This document shows positions 58,660 through 64,000 of a stretch of 64,000 bases of DNA, piece by piece. The position numbers and the translations under genes were made by a program. Numbering within the stretch: position 1 is the first letter of the stretch; every line of letters begins with the position of its first letter. The notes under the pieces are model-generated. The model saw nothing but the letters and a program-made list of their open reading frames with translations. It was not told the origin of the DNA and did no database searches. The DNA is taken from positions 83,140 to 147,139 of the forward strand of contig WTPW01000488.1 in assembly GCA_009809945.1 (NCBI GenBank). The letters are read 5' to 3'. The DNA is from Gigaspora margarita. Its lineage: Eukaryota > Glomeromycota > Glomeromycetes > Diversisporales > Gigasporaceae.

Positions 58660-59400
58660 TTAATAAGTTTACATATATAAACAATTTACATAAAAAAATA
58701 CCTTCAATTGCAAGCCCAACATTATCCGGTTACAGAGCTCATGCCCAGATATGACCTTTCACACTAACTCTCATAGATATAGATTTACTGAATTAGAGAA
58801 CTTTGTTATTCTGTCAAAGACTAACTTTTAGATTCTTCCTACCTAAGCTGCCAAATAGAATAATATTATCCTAAAAGAAACAAAATGAATAAAAAAAAAT
58901 AAAAGGATGAACAAAAAATAGGAAAAAGACAATCTCAATCTAAATGAATAACCAAAGTATAAAAATAAAGGGTGACAAAGATAAAAAAAAAACAAAAAAA
59001 GCAATAACAGAGCTAAAAAGTATACTATTAAACCTGTACTAGATTGTAAAAATTATATAGTATACTAAACAAATAAGTCTTTACTCTAAATCCATTTATG
59101 CATTATATATACAATATAAAAAATATAAAAAAACCTAAACAACGTAGAGAACTATATATCTAATAAAACTATCTGAAAAGAAATTTCAATATGGGTTTTT
59201 CTTCAAAGTACCTCATGTGTCATTTATTGTTTATCATGCAGAATCTGAAACTCACTAGTAACTTTATTCCAATTAGATAGGCATATTCCCAAAAAGGACA
59301 GAGTAAATATTGCTGATCTTTTGAAAGGGGTAAGCTAGACTTTACTTATTTGTGCCAGTAATACAAACTTCTAAAAAGTAACTACCAATTAGTGAGTTCA
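58660..59400. repeat. Long dispersed repeat, also at about 63440-64000
   Basis: Both stretches share, in order, 'gaataat(a/t)tta' with A-rich runs, 'aaagacaatct', 'catgt(g/t)tatt', 'cactgtttac..tgcag'-like sequence and 'gtaaa(t/c)a(t/c)t(g/a)ctgatcttttgaa'. The last part encodes VNxADLLKGV and also matches 29450-29480. Probably copies of one old element; the second runs off the window. Confidence 0.5.
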
Positions 59401-60300
59401 AATTTTGATCATTCCGGATCAGCCTGGCATGAATTCTGAACATGTGCAAAAGAAGAAAAAAGTAAAAATATGCCAAAACTAGAATTTAAATCGATTTTTA
59501 TGCACTAATTAAAAATGTCGAGGATGAAATTTTACATATAGTGAGCAACTATTTATAGCTATATCTCCTAAAGCTAATTTTCTAACCCTAACTTTGTGTT
59601 TTTACATACTTTGTTTATTTACAAAATTAAATTTCCTTTTTTGATTTGTATTATCTGCACAAATAAGTAAATCCAGATAAGTTAGAATTCCCACTTTTTA
59701 GTAAATTTCAAAAAAATAAAGGGAAAAGAAATATTACTAAAAACAAATTTAAAAAAGAGTGTAGAAAGATAAAATTCATTTTTTGATGTTCCTTACTATT
59801 TTGCTACAAGTAACTTCATCAATAAAGACTGTTTTTGTCTTCACTAAAATTTCTCGTACAAGAGTACTATCTCCTGCTAGTTATCTTGAAAAGAACGCTT
59901 TTGGCTTGCATGTCAAATATAAAAGAGGAGTCCCCTGGGACAGGTTAACCTTTTTTAAAAACTATAGACTTGTGTGACTTGTGTTATTCTACTATACACA
60001 AAGTATAGGCAATGCTCCAACAAACTTTTTGTTTTCCTCTTGTCAAAAATTTGAACCAGATGATCATTAGAAAGAGTTAATGTATTTTAAATTATTATTT
60101 ATTTTAAATTATTTTTTTATTTAAATAATTTTTTTATTATTTTTTAATTCATTTTGATTTTAATTATTTATTTATTTTTTTCTTTAATTTGTTTTAATTT
60201 TATTTTTTAAATTATTTATTTTATTTTAAATTATTTTATTTATTTTAAATTATTTTATTTATCAACGATCCCTCATACCAAATTTTTCTACAAAAAAAAC
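59401..60300. other. Gene-free stretch
   Basis: No supported gene was seen. A T-rich run at 60080-60260 ('tttaaattattttatttatt') resembles 58430-58640. Confidence 0.45.
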
Positions 60301-60306
60301 TGATCT

Positions 60307-60627
60307 ATGAAAACTTTGAAATTAATATTTCTATATATAACAAAGACTTTATCTAGAAGCAACTTGGATAAAGAGTTTCAGATCGGATGTAAGAAAACTG
60401 AAATAGAGCTAAAAAAGACTTCTTCTTCTGGGTTTGGCTCTCTAGGGAGAAGACTTTGTTACTATAAAAGATGTAGTAGAGCAATAACCCTGAAGTTGTT
60501 TGTCAGAAGTTACAGAAGCTTAGGCAGAAATAGACTTTTGATCAGATATATTATTCTTCAAAGCATAAAACTTACGCTCCTTATAATTTTGGTATCTCTG
60601 ATAGGACCCCGAAATATACATAGATAG
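60307..60627 (+). CDS. Unrecognised 106-residue ORF running into a hAT-like MITE
   Basis: The ATG-to-stop frame starts MKTLKLIFLYITKTLSRSN. Its last eight codons are supplied by the element at 60603-60781, so the original reading, if any, was interrupted by insertion. No domain was recognised. It is likely a relic or chance frame. Confidence 0.15.
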   Translation: MKTLKLIFLYITKTLSRSNLDKEFQIGCKKTEIELKKTSSSGFGSLGRRLCYYKRCSRAITLKLFVRSYRSLGRNRLLIRYIILQSIKLTLLIILVSLIGPRNIHR

Positions 60628-60781
60628 GTCAGGTATGAGTTGCTTATTTTTGAGGTTTTTTATGCAGATCTTTTCTATTTATAGTAATTTATTTGCTTAT
60701 TTTTGAAGTTTTTCTGCAGATCTTTTCTTTTTTAGTAACCCTATAATTAACCTGACCTATCTATATATATTTTGGGGTCCT
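60603..60781. mobile_element. hAT-like MITE (AGGACC...GGTCCT family)
   Basis: The ends AGGACCCCGAAATATACATA and TATATATATTTTGGGGTCCT are inverted and continue through GATAGGTCAGG. The flanks TCTCTGAT and CTTCTGAT match at 6 of 8. Inside is a direct repeat of 'gcttatttttgaggtttttt'. Sibling of 6547-6711. Confidence 0.8.
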
Positions 60782-60789
60782 CTTCTGAT

Positions 60790-62645
60790 ATTTCTCCTTG
60801 GGCTTTTTGAAATTTCACCAAAAAGTAAGAAATCTAGCTTACTCTCTCCAAAAGATCGACAATGTTTACGTCATCCAAATTGGGAATGACATCTACTACT
60901 TGGATTCAAGTCACGAGTTAGTTTTAGGTAACTGAGATAAACAATAAATGACACGTGAAGTTTTTTGTAAGATCACTTCAAAATGAAATTTCCTTCTAGA
61001 AGATTTTTTAGGCATAGCTCTATATTCATTTAGGTTTTTTTTATATTTTTTTTATTTGTACATATAATACTTAGACAAGGTGTTTTTTTAATAGTATTAT
61101 ATAATTTTTATAGTCTGTTTTAGACACATTATTTTAGGCTTAGACTCTACTAAGCATTTGCTTAGGTTAGACTTTATCAAAACAGAATTTTCTTTGTTTC
61201 TTTCATCTTTTATCTTTTATTTTTGTTCTATTTTGGTTGTCGTTAAAGGTTTTTGATGCTTTTTTTCATTTTTTTATTTTCTTTTTTTTCTTTGTCTTTC
61301 AAGTTTTTTTTTCTTAATAGTTTGATTATTCTCACCATAGATGCTAGATGAGAGGGATTTAAAGAAATTCTGATTTGGTAAGGCTAGCTATAAGTTCAAG
61401 TTTTTTGAATTAGTGCAACAAGGCACATTTGGGCACCTATAAAGCAGCCAGGTGGGGTGAGACTTAAAACATTAGAAGGGGCATAATAAGAAATTTGATT
61501 TTGTAATCAGATTAAGTTTTATTATTTTTTATTTCTAATAAAAGTACTCATGAGTCCATCAAAGAGGAAAGAAAAAATTATTTTATTTTATAGTCTATAG
61601 AAGAATTACAATTACAATAATTCAGAAAAGAGTACAAGAAGACCAAGAAGGTTTGTATATATTTTATTTTTAATTATTTTTATTTACATTATATCAAATA
61701 CGCACTAATACTAATCTAACTATACTTTCTAAAACTCAAACCCATACTAATACTAACCTTAACACTAATCTTGTATTATAATCTAATCTCTATATGACTA
61801 TTTAACCCTATTTCTTATTTAATACTAACCCTCATTAAAAAACTATTAACAATATCAATTATAGATTACAACACCTAGCAAAACATTAAATGAAATAACA
61901 AAATAAAAAAACAAAGACACAAAGAAACAAAGATACAAAAACACAAAGACATGAAGGCACTATTAAAAAAAAGAGAAATCAAATTCTACAAATAAAATGG
62001 CAGTACAAAAAAAATCAAAAATGCAATAAAACAACAATAGAAAAAACTGCTACTAATAAAATAATATCCCACTTTATCTACAGCAAATGAAAATGCAACA
62101 ATAGCAATTACAACACCAAACCAATAATAAAACCAAGGATAAAACTAAAGACAATACCAATAGCAAAAAAAGGCAACAACACTAACAACGAATGGTAATA
62201 TTAAAAAATATTTATTTTTCATATTGATTTGTGAAACAGGTGATCCTGATCTAGACTAGAGATCAACTAATCACATGATCCAAAAAATTTCACCTATACT
62301 CTGTATCTGTCATAATGTGATTAATTTTGCAATTTTAATATATTTGTTAATTAACCCCTTCTCTATCACACTTAAGCTTCGTAAGAGAACATTAAATGAA
62401 ATTATAATTTATTATTATTGCTCAGTCAAATAATCTTATTAATACAAAAAAGGATACACTAAGTATATATATTATAATAGCCTTATTTATTGTATCTTTT
62501 GTATAGCAATATACCAAAAAACTGTAGTAAAACAAGAATTGGCTATCATCACCAAAATTTGTACAGGGATTACTATTGATTTTTATCAGTTATTGGATAG
62601 TAATTGATTAAAACCCCCTAATAAGAACTATCAATTAAGATAGTA
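60790..62645. other. Gene-free stretch
   Basis: No gene was recognised. 61330-61545 resembles a retroposon-like 3' end ('aggcacatttgggcacctataaa'). 61670-62200 is CTAACCCTAA/ACAACACC-rich and resembles, in reverse, 35950-36400. Confidence 0.4.
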
Positions 62646-62650
62646 ATTAA

Positions 62651-62879
62651 TGTCACGGCTGATGCTGAAGTTGGCTGATGCTGAAGCTATGGGGTCTCGA
62701 TTTGAAACTATAAGCCCTGCAAAAATCCATATATACTCTATAAATATGAAATCTATACCCAAACCCTACCCTAACCCTATAATACAAAAACAAAAAAAAC
62801 ATCCAAAAAAAATTTTAAAATTTTATATCAAAATAGGTCATAGCTTCAGCATCAGCCAACTTCAGCATCAGCCGTGACA
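62651..62879. mobile_element. TIR element (TGTCACGGCTGATGCTGAAG ends)
   Basis: Inverted ends of about 44 bp with an internal duplication of GGCTGATGCTGAAG. ATTAA lies on each side. The centre has CCAAACCCTACCCTAACCC, complementary to the 53785-54010 core. ORFs in it are by-products of the inverted repeat. Confidence 0.8.
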
Positions 62880-64000
62880 ATTAATAATAATTAGTAATAA
62901 TCAATAGATATCAGATTAAAAATCATGAATAATAATTCTAATCAATACTATTATACTATATACTTATTTTTAAATATTTTACAAGTATTCACAAGTTTTC
63001 GCAAGAATTTGCAATTTAATATAAAATTTTATATTTTTATTTATTATTATTATTATACATTATATTTTAATTTTTTTTAACTAGTGATCCTGCTTTTATT
63101 AAAGGAAACTATAAAACTTTATGTAGTTTCAGTTATAAGTAATGTACTAACTACAAGGCTATTAACTAGAAACCTTCTAAATTTAATAAAAACTCGCTTG
63201 ATACTGAAGTACCCAGGTATGACATGCTGTGACAGCTAGTTTTTCTCCTATAGGGACCCACAACCAGTATTTAAAATCTACATATGAAATCTGCATTCCG
63301 CAGATTGAAAATTAATTCTGCAAGCAAAAATTTTTAGGAATCTGCAGATTTTATTATGTATCGCACATGTTGCTCATAATTTTATTATGTTTGCAAGAAT
63401 TGCTAAGTTTTTTCGCATATTAAAATAAAATTGAATTTTAAACACTGCCCACAACTCACTGCAATATTCTGTATTCACCAAATAGATACTGTTAGCCTTG
63501 TCAAGACTGCCTTTTTCTTTAAATCCTTCTTACTTAGCTTTAGCAGTGGAATAATTTTATTTATAATCTATAACAAATGAAAAAAGAAAAATAAAACAAA
63601 AATATAAAAGAAGTATAAAAGTGGAGAAAAACTACTAAACCTAAATAAAATCCTAAATAAAATACAAACAAATTAAAAGAAACAAGATAAGAAAGACAAT
63701 CTTGACAAAATGAAATAAAGTATAAAGAATGTAAAAATTATATAATACTGTATAGAAACTCTATTCTAGTATTATATGTATAGTATATATCTAAGAAAAA
63801 CAAAAAATGAAGCCAAAAGAAACTGCCTTGTATCAAAAGTTGTAAAAAATTTTTATGTGTAGTCCAAAACATCTCTGACATGTTATTCACTGTTTACATT
63901 GCAGCTAATAGTCCACTTATGATATCAATACTGAACTAGTAGACATTTCTGATTTGAAAAAAGTAAACACTACTGATCTTTTGAAGGGAGTAAACCAAAA
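62880..64000. other. Gene-free end of window
   Basis: AT-rich. 63440-64000 matches 58660-59400 (see there). 63960-63999 again reads VNTTDLLKGVNQ in a frame left open at the window edge. Confidence 0.45.

Noticed and set aside
62650..62877. 75-residue ORF
   Set aside because: It runs from one inverted end of a TIR element to the other. No domain is present.

Overview
The window looks like nuclear DNA of a very AT-rich fungus, most probably an arbuscular mycorrhizal fungus of the Rhizophagus type. This is inferred from short GT-AG introns (73-86 nt) and from three gene types: a kinase whose N-terminus carries Cys-x2-Cys pairs, a BTB/BACK protein with TPR repeats, and a Sel1-repeat fragment. 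All three families are greatly expanded in that lineage. No prokaryotic signals, tRNA, rRNA or CRISPR array were recognised. Three assembly gaps (27641-28001, 39204-39958, 51441-51553) and five single N bases are present.

Genes are few and all lie on the minus strand. A BTB-BACK-TPR gene lies at 18302-19871, with a frameshifted tail to 18202. A kinase lies at 46844-48485. A duplicate of its 3' part (44987-46205) belongs to an exact 1,857-bp tandem repeat joined by a single N, so it is probably an assembly artefact. A Sel1-repeat exon with two in-frame stops lies at 51879-52270. A retroelement integrase-like relic (15122-15343) and decayed retroposon-like stretches (24830-26090, 30640-31545) complete the coding material.

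The most unusual feature lies between the Sel1 exon and the kinase (48486-51878). It is a tandem array of intron-like units of about 114-134 bp, plus three end introns of 82-83 nt. Each unit, read on the minus strand, starts with GTGAGT or GTAAGT and ends in TTTAG or TTCAG. Neighbouring units are separated by exactly three bases. Those three bases differ almost every time, although the flanking splice-site sequence hardly changes. The twelve triplets, read in the phase set by the kinase exon and by the Sel1 frame, give an open stretch, KDTHRDYSNTFGQ, leading into the kinase. The array could be a chain of 3-nt microexons. One unit is interrupted by a 1.76-kb TA-flanked transposon that holds a second element, and that same unit has lost its donor GT.

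Most of the rest is transposon-derived. At least thirteen terminal-inverted-repeat elements have 8-bp target duplications (hAT-like), some imperfect, in several end families. At least six elements have TA target sites (Tc1/mariner-like ends). There are also palindromes and fold-backs, palindromic satellites, and A- or T-rich low-complexity tracts. CpG is sparse in the repeat-only parts (about 1-8.4 kb, 23.3-38 kb, 52.5-54 kb) and more frequent around the genes.
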